NCBI GenBank assembly: GCA_013398275.1
Contig: VZSE01009357.1
Location: forward strand, 525,975 to 589,974
DNA: 64,000 nt
Origin: Promerops cafer
Taxonomy: Eukaryota; Chordata; Aves; Passeriformes; Nectariniidae
Direction: 5' to 3'
In this document: one piece after another, positions 12,203 to 23,648 of the stretch
How the letters are laid out: each line of letters starts with the position of its first letter
Position numbering within the stretch: the stretch's first letter is position 1
Program-made: the position numbers and the translations under genes
Notes under the pieces: model-generated
Databases searched by the model: none
Seen by the model: only the letters and a program-made list of their open reading frames with translations
What the model was told of the DNA's origin: nothing

Positions 12203-15200
12203 CTACGACAAACAAACACAGCAAATCTTTCAGTACAGTCATCCTGGGGGGGAAGGGAACGTAACAGTTTTACCCATCCACTGCATAAAAATCAGCACAT
12301 CGTTTAGTACCATCCACCTTGACTGTTCATCTCCACACTCTCCTGGGAGATTTGACCCAGCACAGTCACCCCAAGACTCAGGATGCTTCTGGTAGCAGTG
12401 CAGGGAGGGAGGGTTGTGCCCTCTCTCCTCCAGCCCTCAGCTAACTCTCAAAGAGCAGCTTCTGAACTGTGGTCAGTTCAAGAGGTCAGAGAAGAACAGT
12501 AACTAAAAGCAACTTTACAATCAGTAGGCTTACATCTGCTAGGGAAAGAGCCAAAGCTGAGCATGTCCTGTGAATTAACAAGTGCTCAGAACACTGCTCT
12601 GAATTCAGCACTCTGTTGAATTCCACTTGCACATCATGTGTGATGTCAGTAACACCACTGCCTACCTCCCATCCTCTGTGGAATTTGGACTGCTCTGACA
12701 ATCACACCAGGCCTCAGTACTACAAAGCTCACATTAGCATGGCCACAGTCTAACAGAAGCCTAAACCAAACAGGAATTGGGAATCACTGTCCTGTACTGC
12801 CATCCAAAACAGCCTTGATCCATATCTAACAGGAAGGACACACACCTTTCTGAAGGTCCTGTTGCCAAAATGTTCCATGAAACATTTCTCTACGTGCTTT
12901 GAGTAGCACTTCATCCCGGTTTTCCATAACTGATTGTTTGCACCCTGATCACACCCCGTTGCAGGGAAGCATTTTTCACAGTGCTTCAGACAAGAACTGT
13001 AAGAAACCCATTCCTGCACGCCCACCCAAGGGAATCTGGGTATCTAAATGCCTCCATGTTGTTATCTCTGCATAGCATCTCTGCTGTTAATGACCCTTCC
13101 TCCCCAAAATACATCTGCTATGGTATGAATAGAAATTCAACTTCACCAGGGTAATTATCTATTAAATCTTTTCAGGTAGAAGTTATTCAAGGTAATTATT
13201 TTGATGACGTATAACTTCCAAGTTCTTCTTAATAGAAGACCTATGCAAAGCCTATGCAGAACTCCAGTAGTTCTCAGCTGCTGGCATGTGACAACAGCTA
13301 CCAACAAAAAATAAAAACCAACCTAAAAATCTGCATGATTACAGTAAGCCATGTCTCATTTGCAAAGAGTTCAAATGACCAGCCATCTGGAGAAGCCATG
13401 CTCATTGCTCATTGCTACCAAGTTAAGGAGGAAAAGAGGAAAGGAACAAAAAAATACAAAGTCACAGCATGCATATAATCAATATGAGATTGATCTGAGA
13501 TCAAAAAAGGTAGCAGAGTTCCTGTACTTCAACAAAGGACTGGTTATTTAGCAAGAGTTAAAGCTCTGAAAATACCAGTCAACTAAGAAAAAATAAGAAA
13601 CTAAGAGAAAACAAGAATGTTTCAGCAGCAAGTGCTGTGCTCGTTGACCAAGCAGCCTTGGCCTTCAGCTCAGTGAGAGGCAAGAGGGTGCCGGAACCCA
13701 CAGACCTGTCAGACCACAGCACCATCGCCGAGCTCAGCAGCCCTGGGCGACGCTGCAGAGCTGCACATGACACTGCTCTGTCACACTGCCCTCCACTGCA
13801 CGAGCTGCACAGCTCCCAGCACGCTGGCAGCTTCCAGAGAGAAGAAACCTCCCGAATTCAGGAAGTTCTACATGCTCCCAGTGACAAGATCTCACTAAAC
13901 AAACACTGCCTCTGACCCACACTGTTCACGAAAGGGAAACCACCCTCTTGGTGACCCCACACCTCCCACACAGAGCTGTTTGAAGACCTGAAGAGAAGGC
14001 TTGCAGGGCCTTCAGCTTCTTAAAGACAGCAAAATGAAACCAAACAAAACAAAAAAAAAAAGGCCTATTGACTCTGCACAATTAAAAGTAAATTTCAGTG
14101 TCAGACAAGATGCTAAGACCCATATCTTACCCAACAGTACACTGAATTAAAGAAGCAGATGCAAAGCACAGATAATCTGTATTATTTTTAAATATCTGGC
14201 ACAGCTGAAATCACCAGCAGCTTTTCAAGATGACCTGTTCTAAAAACACACAAACCTACTACCCTCTTGACAGATTTGCATACAGGGGAAAGCTGATGAG
14301 ACAGAAGTATCCTATCCAGTAACAGTGCACTTCCTATTGCAGGGAATAAATGTCAATAAACAAGGCAAGCAAACTGTTTCGTGCAAGCAGGGACAAAGCC
14401 TTCCTGTTGCAGTTAGCAAAAACAAAACCAAAGAAAAATCAATAGTCAAACTACATAGTGAGATTTAATTACAGCAGAGAACCACAGGCAGCCTGACAAT
14501 TCTCACAACACTCCTTTCACTGGATACACTATAGGGATTTTGCTCAAGAAGACTGAGCTGAGAAAATTTATTCAATTGTTTAAAATGAGAAGTCTTCCTC
14601 AGAGTTTTCACCATCCTGTTTATCTTGCCTGAACAGTTTTGGAACGCATCAGCAAGCAACAGAGTTACTGCTCTTCTCAGAATGCAGCATTTGGTTGTAA
14701 TAATCCACAGCCTCCCAGAACTGCCTGGGGCTTAAGCTGCTCTGAAGCTGTTGTCCTGTCTCCCTCCTTAGATCCCTTCATGCAGACACACTTTAGTGTA
14801 GAATAAAACATTTTTTACATGAAGCTAAAGCTTCTGAAGGTGACAACTGCCAAGATCGTGCAACATTACCCTTTCATCCAAGAGCTGTGCCTCGCTGCAT
14901 GCCGGGACCTGCCGCCCCACGGACCACACCTCTGTTAAAAGAAGAGGGCGGCTGCACCCTTCTCCACTTTATGGAAATTCAGCTGTAAGCTGCTGGAGTG
15001 CTACCAACACCGAGCTGCACCGACGGCAGCAACCTTCCCAGTCCCAATTCTAATGTACCCAGACCAAAGCACCAGACACTGGCACAGTTCACACGCTCAG
15101 CCCTCCAGAAGTTTCTGAGGTTGCTGTAGAAGTATTTAAATGTCTGTTTTCAAAAACACCTCAAACTACGCCTTAATCTCCTATACTTAGATATTTGCAT

Positions 15201-15765
15201 CCTCTACTATAACGAGAAGTATACAAAGCTACCAGCTCTTCCAGGATTTATTAAAAAAAATAAGGAACTCTAGAACTGAGACTTCAGGCTGAAGCCCAGA
15301 AAAAGTCTTAAGGAATAATTAAGGTAATAATGACTGTTAAAACATACTAACTGCCACACTAGAAACAATAGTCCTTAGGGCAGGCAGCTCTTCCCATCGA
15401 TCCCTAAACTGCCTGTCACAGGGGAAGGGAATTCCCTCCTCATCCCAGCAACAGATTAGTGGGCGCCGTCAAAACATGCGCTCGCCAAGGCTGATGCCGG
15501 CAGCACTGCCGGTGCTGTCCTGACGTCTACGTGTCTCATCTGCCTTTTCCCAAACCCAGCCAAGCTATTTACCATAATATCCTGTGGTAGCCAGTTCCGC
15601 AGGTTTATCAGATAAAACCTCCCGAAGCCCAAGCGAACGCGCCCCGCCATTCACACACAGCGCGGGGTCCCGGCTCAGCCCCGCGCCGCGGCACCGGCAG
15701 CACAACGCCGCGGGTGCCCCGGGCGGAGGAGGCCGCCCCTCCCCGACTCCCCCGCGCCGCCCGCC
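12203..15765 (-). other. RAB35 intron 1 (visible part)
   Basis: Sequence between the acceptor of exon 2 and the assembly gap that must contain exon 1. Composition shifts from AT-rich to strongly GC- and CpG-rich over the last 350 bases. No gene or repeat is recognised. Confidence 0.6.
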
Positions 15766-16290
15766 NNNNNNNNNNNNNNNNNNNNNNNNNNNNNNNNNNN
15801 NNNNNNNNNNNNNNNNNNNNNNNNNNNNNNNNNNNNNNNNNNNNNNNNNNNNNNNNNNNNNNNNNNNNNNNNNNNNNNNNNNNNNNNNNNNNNNNNNNNN
15901 NNNNNNNNNNNNNNNNNNNNNNNNNNNNNNNNNNNNNNNNNNNNNNNNNNNNNNNNNNNNNNNNNNNNNNNNNNNNNNNNNNNNNNNNNNNNNNNNNNNN
16001 NNNNNNNNNNNNNNNNNNCCCTCCGCCGCCCTCCGCCGCCCGCGCCCCGCTTCCCCTCCACGGGAACCTTGTCCTCCCCCCCTGCCGGGCCGCCGACAGA
16101 CCTCAGCCAGTCGTGTGTTTCCCCCCCCCAGTTCCCGTAGCTGCTCGTGGGAGGACGCGGCAGAAAGCGACGCTGCCCCAGGAAAGCATCAAAGGCGTGA
16201 GGGAGCCCCAGGACGCCCAGCTCTGCTCCAAAGGAGCGGTTTGTGTAGGTACAGGAACAGTTCCCATCGCAGCCCCAGCTGCAGGTGAGG
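15440..16290. promoter_or_regulatory. RAB35: RAB35 CpG-island promoter, interrupted by gap
   Basis: CpG-dense sequence flanks a 253-base run of N. RAB35 coding exon 1 and the transcription start should fall here: exon 2 begins in the third P-loop codon, and no exon-1 coding sequence exists in either flank. To the right of the gap there are CCGCC-type repeats and GC boxes, then a quick return to ordinary composition by about 16.3 kb. Confidence 0.7.
15766..16018. other. Assembly gap (253 N) hiding RAB35 exon 1
   Basis: The run of N sits inside the GC-rich promoter island. The missing first 17 and a third codons of RAB35 (start codon through the first glycine of the GVGKS part of the P-loop) are expected inside it. 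ORFs drawn through this region are artefacts of reading across N. Confidence 0.95.
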
Positions 16291-19200
16291 AGCCCCACAG
16301 CAGTGATACGAAACGCCCAGGTGTGTGTCACAGGCCTGGCAAGTCAGGCCAGTCTGAAATTAAATTCCTGGGGTTTTTAATCCAGACGTGCCTGTGTATG
16401 GCTCAGGAAAGGCCTTGACCTCACGCCCATCAGCAGCTGTGCTTGCACCGTCCCCAGCCCACATCTGCAGTTCAAAAGCACTCTCCCAGTCGTCCAGCAG
16501 CCTGAGTGATTTTGTTACCAGTTGCACAGACATTGACTACACAAATTCTGCAAGACTATTGTCACTTTTTAGGTGATTGTCACTTCTAAGTGGACACATG
16601 GCACAAGAAAAGTGCTGGGTTTTTGCTCTGATTAATTTTTCTAAGAAGAACATTCTCACTGGTACTTGAGCTCCTGTTGAATTACTTAATGAAACCTGTC
16701 TTACTAATATGCATTGTCATTCAGATGGGAAGAGGGATATTAGCACTAAAGAACTTGGGATTGCTGTAGATTATAAATGAGTCTGTATTAGGAAGAAATT
16801 GTCCTCTGTGAGGGTGGTGAGGCCCTGGCACAGGTTGCCCAGAGAAGCCGTGGCTGCCTCATCCCTGGATGTGTCCGAGGCCAGGCTGGGTAGGGACTGG
16901 GGCAACCTGCTCTAGTGGGTCGTGTTCCACTTAATTACAAACTTTCCTTAATCTTAACCTTCAAAAACATATTACAGTTTTCAAGTTCACCCCATCAAGG
17001 TCCTCACATCCTGGAATCCACTCGTGACTTTCAGCTCACATTCACTCTGCAACTCATGCATTTTAAACACAATATATATGTGTATCACCCACCCCAGAGA
17101 AGCACTGGGGCAGCCCATCATCCAACCCAGCACCACCAAAGTAACTGAGGACACTGTAGCTGCAGGGAAATCCCTTGAACCCAGCACACAAACCACCAGC
17201 TCAAACCCAAAATGGCAGTGACTCCTGTTACCTCTATTTTTAAGCTCACGAAACCTCATCATGTGAAAAGTGTGAGGCATCACTATGTTACCAAATAAAA
17301 TGGACAGTAAGAACTGTGACTAATCAAAAACAAAATCAAAATATTTGAATATTTTATGCTTTTACATTTGTCTGTCTTCCACTGTAATTTTTAGCACCTT
17401 GTAAGTTTAAATCTCTCTCATAAATTATTTTTTGATCTTCTTGAAATACACAGTTCAGCTGTCACTCAGAGACAGTTGCTTGACAGTTCAAAGATGTTAT
17501 TACCATCAGTTGTAGGGAAAAATTATCTTTTACTGACAACTGGTATTTTTAAGACATTTGAAATGAGAAAAAAATTAGTTCTTTAGCCTCCAAGTTGGCA
17601 CAATCAATTTATCAGATCTCATGTTGTGGCAAAAATTATGGGTATTTTATCTCTGATACATTATACTGCAGTGTATAAATAGTTTAGCAAAAAGTAGCAA
17701 TCAAAATCCAAATCGAATGTTTCCTTGTGACTGAAAAATCAGCATATTCTCCACAAGTGCAAGTGAGCTCCAACCTTTTACCCCTCCCTCTCAGGAGCAA
17801 CTAAGCTCAGTGCAGAAATTCAGGTGCTGTTTGGGAAGATGAATGAGTTTTTCCACTTGCTGCTACCTAAGTTGGAAATACAAATCATCAAAATAATAGA
17901 ATATCTTATTGGCTAAAATGAACAAGTTAATAAAAAAGCCTTCATTTACCTATAATTTTCTTTCCCATGTTTATGTGGAGCACCAATTGGAATCAGAATA
18001 GGTAAGCCAAGGTGCCCATGATCAAGACCTCAAACAGCCCTTCTTCACCAAAGCTTGCTATTTTTTCATTCCTTCCTGGCTGCAGTGATGGAGTGAGTGA
18101 TTCCAGTACAATCACTGAGCTTTTTGACACCTACTCAGTAGGTTCTGAATGGCATCAAATTTTGTACATGTTTCAGGGCAGAGGTTTTTGCATTGCATGG
18201 TGTAACTGCTGTTCCTGTGATCCCAATGCACAGCTAATTCATCATAGGTGAAACCCACTGCAGTGCCCCGAGCTGCCAGATCTTTAAGAGCATTTAGTTG
18301 AGTTTTCACTCTTGAGTATTACCAGTTCAGTACAAACTATGTAGTTTTAAGATGATTTCAGATTTGCAGGTATTTTAAAAGGCAAAAATCAGAATTAAAA
18401 CCCACCTTCAGAATGCAGCTAAATGTGATGAAACAGAACACAATTTCCATCAGACCAACTGGGAAACACTGCAGTTTTGTAGAAATATGTCCAATGCATA
18501 AATACAAGATTAGAGATAATTAGCTAAAGAGCCATTTTGTAGCTTGGCATCACATCTGATCACAAACTAAAGGTGTCCACAGCATGGTGGTGTTGCAAAA
18601 AAGGAACACCCAGACCTTGTGTTGGGGTGGACAACTGTGTTATGTGGGGCTTGCAAAACAACTCCTCGGGAGACCTGGGCCAGCAGTGGACACCTCGAGG
18701 CAAAGAGGAGTCAGAATGAAACAAACAAACATGAGGGGCAGCAGTGTAAGTTTAGAAAACATTGAAATCTCTAAGGAAATACATAGAAAATCTAAATTTA
18801 TTCCATCCAGGGGTGAGGACACTGAAGTGACAATGCGGTTGCTGCAAAAGTGAACTGTTTTCAATGTCTGTGGGAACAGGACAAGCAGCAAGGAAAACCT
18901 TTTCTTCAGACATGAATGAGGTAAATTCAGACAGTCTGGTAAGTTCATATTATGAAATAGATGGCACAGAGAGGTTATGTAATCTCCATCCTATAATGGT
19001 ATATAAACAATTGTGTGGCAATCAGCTAGGAATGGTTTAGTGGGAGCTGAGCCTATCTTAGATACAGGGTAAAATACTGGATTTCCCAGTTAGTTCCACT
19101 AACTCCTACAGCAAATCTGTTGTCAGGACGCTACACCACAGGCTGGGAACTGACACAGCACCAAGACCCTTTTGCTAGATTCTTGTACTTCTGACCAGAA

Positions 19201-20040
19201 CAAACCACAGCACTCCCAAATACCTCCTCACGATTATATCTTGCTGTTTGAGGCATTAGTATGATAAAAATGTTCTTGTGTTTGCTGCTACTGCCATAAC
19301 AATCAGAAAATTGCTTCTAGCAGAATGTGTGTTCCCATGGGGTTCCACTTCATGCTCTCAAATTTTATGTGTAGTGTTGTGTTCTCCCATCATCATGGTT
19401 TGAGCCATCCAGAGTTACAAGCAAGGAAGATTACACACACACAGACCCCACCCACGTGAAATAACAAATCTTACTGCTCTGGCTTCTCAGGTGCAACCAG
19501 CTTCTGTGAGTTTCATAAAATAGATAAGGCTCACGTAATTATTGCTCTACGTGGAGCGTAAAGCTCATTTTGCCTTCTAAAAATATGTATTCTGCAACAA
19601 GATTTTCACTATTTCCATTGAGTAACATCAAATCTACTAGTAAATAATTTTTTTTTTTCAAGAGAGATATATGTGGCCAGGTAAAATAAAATACTTTCTT
19701 GGAGCAGCACAACTCATTGACCAAAAAACCTAATGCGAAGTATCTTGTGAAGCCTTTGAAGACATAAATACAAAGGACTTTTCACGAGTTGGCTAACTAA
19801 AAAGCTGTCTGTAGTCAAAAATACTTTGGAAATTAACAGCAGTAATTACTTACAAATTTCATTAAATGTCAGTTCTGGCTTGGCTTTAAACCCTGTCTTG
19901 TCTCAGTTCTGCAAAAGGTTTTCACAGATCACAGCACTGTCCACTCCACAAACTGTATGCCCTAGAACAAACAGGTCTGAAAAGTAAATCACAGTATAAG
20001 TTTGTTGACAAATGAATTTGTAAAAAGAACAGTTTACATC
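16290..20040. other. RAB35-GCN1 intergenic region
   Basis: This 3.7-kb spacer lies between the RAB35 promoter and the GCN1 poly(A) signal. It contains one CR1 fragment at 16804-16925 and is otherwise AT-rich unique-looking sequence. Short ORFs, such as minus-strand 18112-18309, match no family I recognise. The spacing fits head-to-tail genes: GCN1 ends upstream of the RAB35 start. Confidence 0.55.
16804..16925 (+). mobile_element. CR1 LINE fragment
   Basis: The stretch reads like the well-known 3' part of the CR1 retrotransposon: a GAGGGTGGTGAGGCCCTGGC start, the GGTTGCCCAGAGAAGC word, CATCCCTGGATGTGTCCGAG and a closing GGGGCAACCTGCTCTAGTGG. It is 5'-truncated, as most CR1 copies are, and also lacks the final 3' tail. 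It is non-coding. Confidence 0.9.
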
Positions 20041-20044
20041 AGAA

Positions 20045-20631
20045 GGATCAAAGTCAGAGCCTTTATTAAATGTTCCTTCTCTAAACAGACTGCATTTAAT
20101 CCCCCTTTCGCATCTGTGATTTCTAAGGCTTTTTTAAATATTCGGTTTTACAGGGATTTTCAGTCTTCAGAACCGTCACAAGCAGCAAGTTAGCAGTACA
20201 CAGAAACAATACAACTGAGCTTTCACTGAGTTCTATTCCTGCCTCCCAGGGTGTGTGGAAAAACCAACAATACCTCCAGTACTGGAGTTTTTGCACAGAC
20301 CCTGGAAAGGAAATAGTTGTCACCAGAGTTTAAGCCTGATGTGCTCTAGCCACATCTCACAACTGGCCACAGCTGACCAGTATTGGTTAGTATGTCTGTC
20401 TCTTGCGCATTATCTGTTTCAAAAAGGGGACCAAATTTTTAATTTTCATCTAGTGTGGGTCTAATTAAGGCTATTCTGGTATATTTGATACTAAAATACT
20501 CTCTGGGAGTCCTTTTCATGAAATCCCATCAGAATTAACATTTTCAAAAATGAAAACATTTATAATAGGTGTTGGAGTTGAAATGCTGATGCAGCGGTTG
20601 GTTCAGTGTTTCCTGGTCTTCGGGAGCTTTA
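20045..20631 (-). other. GCN1: GCN1 3' UTR
   Basis: Minus-strand sequence from the GCN1 stop (TGA at 20632-20634) to the first canonical poly(A) signal at 20062-20067, about 590 bases. No ORF of note is present. A weaker ATTAAA signal near 20440 would give a shorter form. Confidence 0.6.
20062..20067 (-). terminator. GCN1: GCN1 poly(A) signal
   Basis: AATAAA on the minus strand (tttatt on +), followed by T- and TG-rich sequence. It is the first canonical hexamer downstream of the stop codon. Confidence 0.6.
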
Positions 20632-23600
20632 TCACGTCAGGATAGTGTCATCGATCTGTTCCTCGGAGTCAGCCTGCCCAGCCAGCTTCCTCAGGGACCT
20701 CCTGCAGCTTTCATTGAGAAGCTCCAGGCTGGCAGCATCCAGAATCTTGGAAACTGACTGTGGAAGGGAGACAGCACCAATTACCAACTCCTTACACCAC
20801 ACCATTCAACATCAGAGTGAGTCTAAGTGCCTTATGCGCTGTATCAGCTCAAGTCTTTCAAACATCCCAAAAGTCTTCACCTGGTTTTACAACTCCAGAT
20901 GTGGGAACTATCCAAAAGCAGGTCAGACTTAGAAAGCAGGTCTGGAAATGGGTGCATGAAGTAGTCCATCCTAAATGCTCCTTAGGACCACTGTGATCAT
21001 CCAAGTGACCAAAGCAATGAATTATCAGTGCCAGCTGAGGGAACTCAGCACAGGCAAGGCTTAAAGAGGGCATGTTAAATGCCTCGATTCTATTAATGCT
21101 GCACTATGAGGTTGTACAGAACAGGTGTTGCTGGTTTCTTCAGAGCTTAGCATGAGAATGCTGCTGCAGATCTAAATGAAAATGGGAATGTCCCACTTCA
21201 TCTATTTCATAAGAGACTTGCAGCACATTCTGAGGCTGCAGGCACCACACAGACAAAAGCAGAACGAGGTGACACAGCCTTACTACCAACAATTACAGTT
21301 TTTTTATATGTCTCATACCTCAAGCACTTCTTCACCCGCTCTCATCTTCAGAAGGTTGACAATAGCCTGGTCACTGTAGGCTCTTACACTGGTGTTTTTG
21401 TCTTTTGTGTTGTCCAGAAGTGCTTTGAGAATTGGTTTAATTGTCTGAGTATCCAATGGGGGAAGATGGCTTTTATTTGCCCACCAGATCATCTTTTCTG
21501 CAACTAACTTTATGTCACTGGATGAGTTCTGAAGACACTGAAGGAGACAAAGATACACTTACATTCAGATATACCAAGGACACGTGTTAAAAGCAGTTGG
21601 TAATTTTTTTTTCCAATTTAAGTACTTAAAACTATGCTAAGAAGAGCAAACAGTTTTCAACTCACAGGTACACAAGATACATGCTTGTTACCAATTAAAT
21701 CTGACTAAACTGTGTAAGAGAAGGTCAAACCTTGAAAACAAGACAACTTTTCAATAGAAAATTTCTAAATATGTAGCTGATGAAAGTATCACATGTTCAT
21801 CTCAACTGTCTCAGGAAATGACAATGACCACTAAGTGCAGAAAAGCTGATAGAGTCAGCACCTCTACAACACACTCACTCAGCAACAACAGCCCAGCCAG
21901 TCTCTGGTTGGAATACTGGGTGCATTTTAACAGGGATTTCACTTCAAAATTCGAAGAATGAGAGTTTTGTATTTTAATCTTAACCCATTTAAAACATGAA
22001 AGCTAATATCTGAATGTCAAGTGCATTATTAATATGGTGATAGAGGTTTTGTGGCGTGGTATTTCATATTTTAACACAATATTATATTAATATAGAAAAG
22101 TTGGATTTGAAACAAAAAGCCTGCTTTAAAGAATGTTGGCCTGTATCATGTCAACTTGGCATGTTTGGTAGTTTTTCAAGTAAATTGCAAAGAAATGTAA
22201 AACCTGAAAATGTACTATCCTGCAGCATCACCCCTCAGTATCTATCCTTGTCTACCAAGAGGGATACTTGGGTGTGTGGTGGGGTTTGGGGAGGGCAGAC
22301 AAATAAAGAAACCAAATAACCCCAGCCACACAACCAAAAGAAACAACCAGCCAATAAAGGAATTTTGAAGAAAAATATTTAAATTGAAATGAACTGAAAA
22401 AGATATTAACTTCAATGGTCTCAGGTCAGGTGAGTTTTGGTATTTGATACATTTCTAGCAAAGGCTATTTGACCTTTAACAATCTTAAAAACCTGACAGC
22501 TTCTTCACACTCTTCTCTGCCTCTCTGCCAGCTGTTTGCTACTGCAAAGGAAAAATGCATTTATAAGAATCAGAGTTGGGATTCAGCACAGAAAGCTCAA
22601 AAGCAAATTTCCATGTTAGAGCAGGGATGGCAGTGTTGTATTCACAGCTTCAAAGCAGACTGATACAGTGATTCTATCTGCACTCTGCCTTAAAAAGAAA
22701 TATCTAGTCTATCTATTGATAGACTCACGAATGAGTTAGGTCAAACAGAGATTCAGATCACACAAGAACACCACCAGGTAGTTAACATGAAAATTCTTAC
22801 CTTAATAAAGAGGCTGGAAAGTTTGGGAGGCAGATTGCCTCCCCCTTCCATGTGGTATTTCATGAGAAAGCCCATCCCTCTGATGCCACTAACTGCAATG
22901 GGGATCTTCAACATAAAGATAAGAATTGGTATAACTACAGCACCATTCACTTTAAAACCAAACTCGGTCTGTCAGCTTTTGTGGAAGGCTAAGCCCATCT
23001 TTCAAAAGAACTGCAGCATCAAAGCAGGAAAACATTGGGTTAATGGTATTGGGTAATATGATGAAAAAATGCCAATGCAACCATGAGCCAGAAGAAATAA
23101 GGCAGCAGGCCCCACCAAGCCCACAAAATTTCTACCCCGAACTACTCATTCAACACCAGATTTAAACTCTCCCTCCTGAAGTGAGTAATTTCCACTTCTT
23201 GCAAACTTGGTCTGTGAATGAGAACTCTCTAGGGAAACAGGAGTGTAATTTACTCAAAATGAAAGTTACTCTGCAGTTAAAGATTATTTAATCTTCATCT
23301 CCCAGAGATCAGAACTAAAAGAACCAGAACAGTTGTGTAATTTCACCATAAAAACTGCATCTAGCCAAGGAAGAATCTTCAGATGGCACTTGGGGGTTTT
23401 TGTCCTGGCTGGTAACACAGGAACCTGTTCACACACATTTCAAAACTGCTCCCAACAAGCGCTTGCAACAGCACTGCCCCGCTGTCGGGCAGGACTCACC
23501 CTGTCGGCCGTGGCATTGCTGATGATCATCTCCTGGACACTGTTGTAGTATTTTGGGGAACACAGCTTGCCAGGAGCCACGTTCACAGCCACAGAGAGAG

Positions 23601-23648
23601 CCAGGCTCCGGCCGTGCCTCACCATCCAGTCAATGCCAGAGACATCTG
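20632..23648 (-). CDS. GCN1: GCN1 exons 55-58 (C-terminus)
   Basis: Coding exons 23500-23648, 22801-22905, 21319-21537 and 20632-20757 give about residues 2472-2670. They carry the last HEAT-like helices, with readable landmarks DWMVRHGRSLALSVAVNVAPG, IPIAVSGIRGMGFLM, KMIWWANK and DNTKDKNTSVRAYSDQAIV. The acidic end EEQIDDTILT matches the family. Exon 55 starts at a CAGCAG tandem acceptor, and either choice stays in frame with one alanine more or less. Confidence 0.95.

Noticed and set aside
15584..16418. Long ORFs of 218-240 codons across 15.6-16.4 kb and 57.7-58.5 kb
   Set aside because: They are open only because they run through N gaps and stop-poor GC-rich islands. The flanking peptides are Pro/Arg/Gly-rich without homology.
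18112..18309. Minus-strand 65-codon ORF with a protein-like, cysteine-containing sequence in the intergenic region
   Set aside because: I could not assign it to any family. It has no splice partners and is short. It might be a decayed retroelement fragment, but the evidence is too thin to call.
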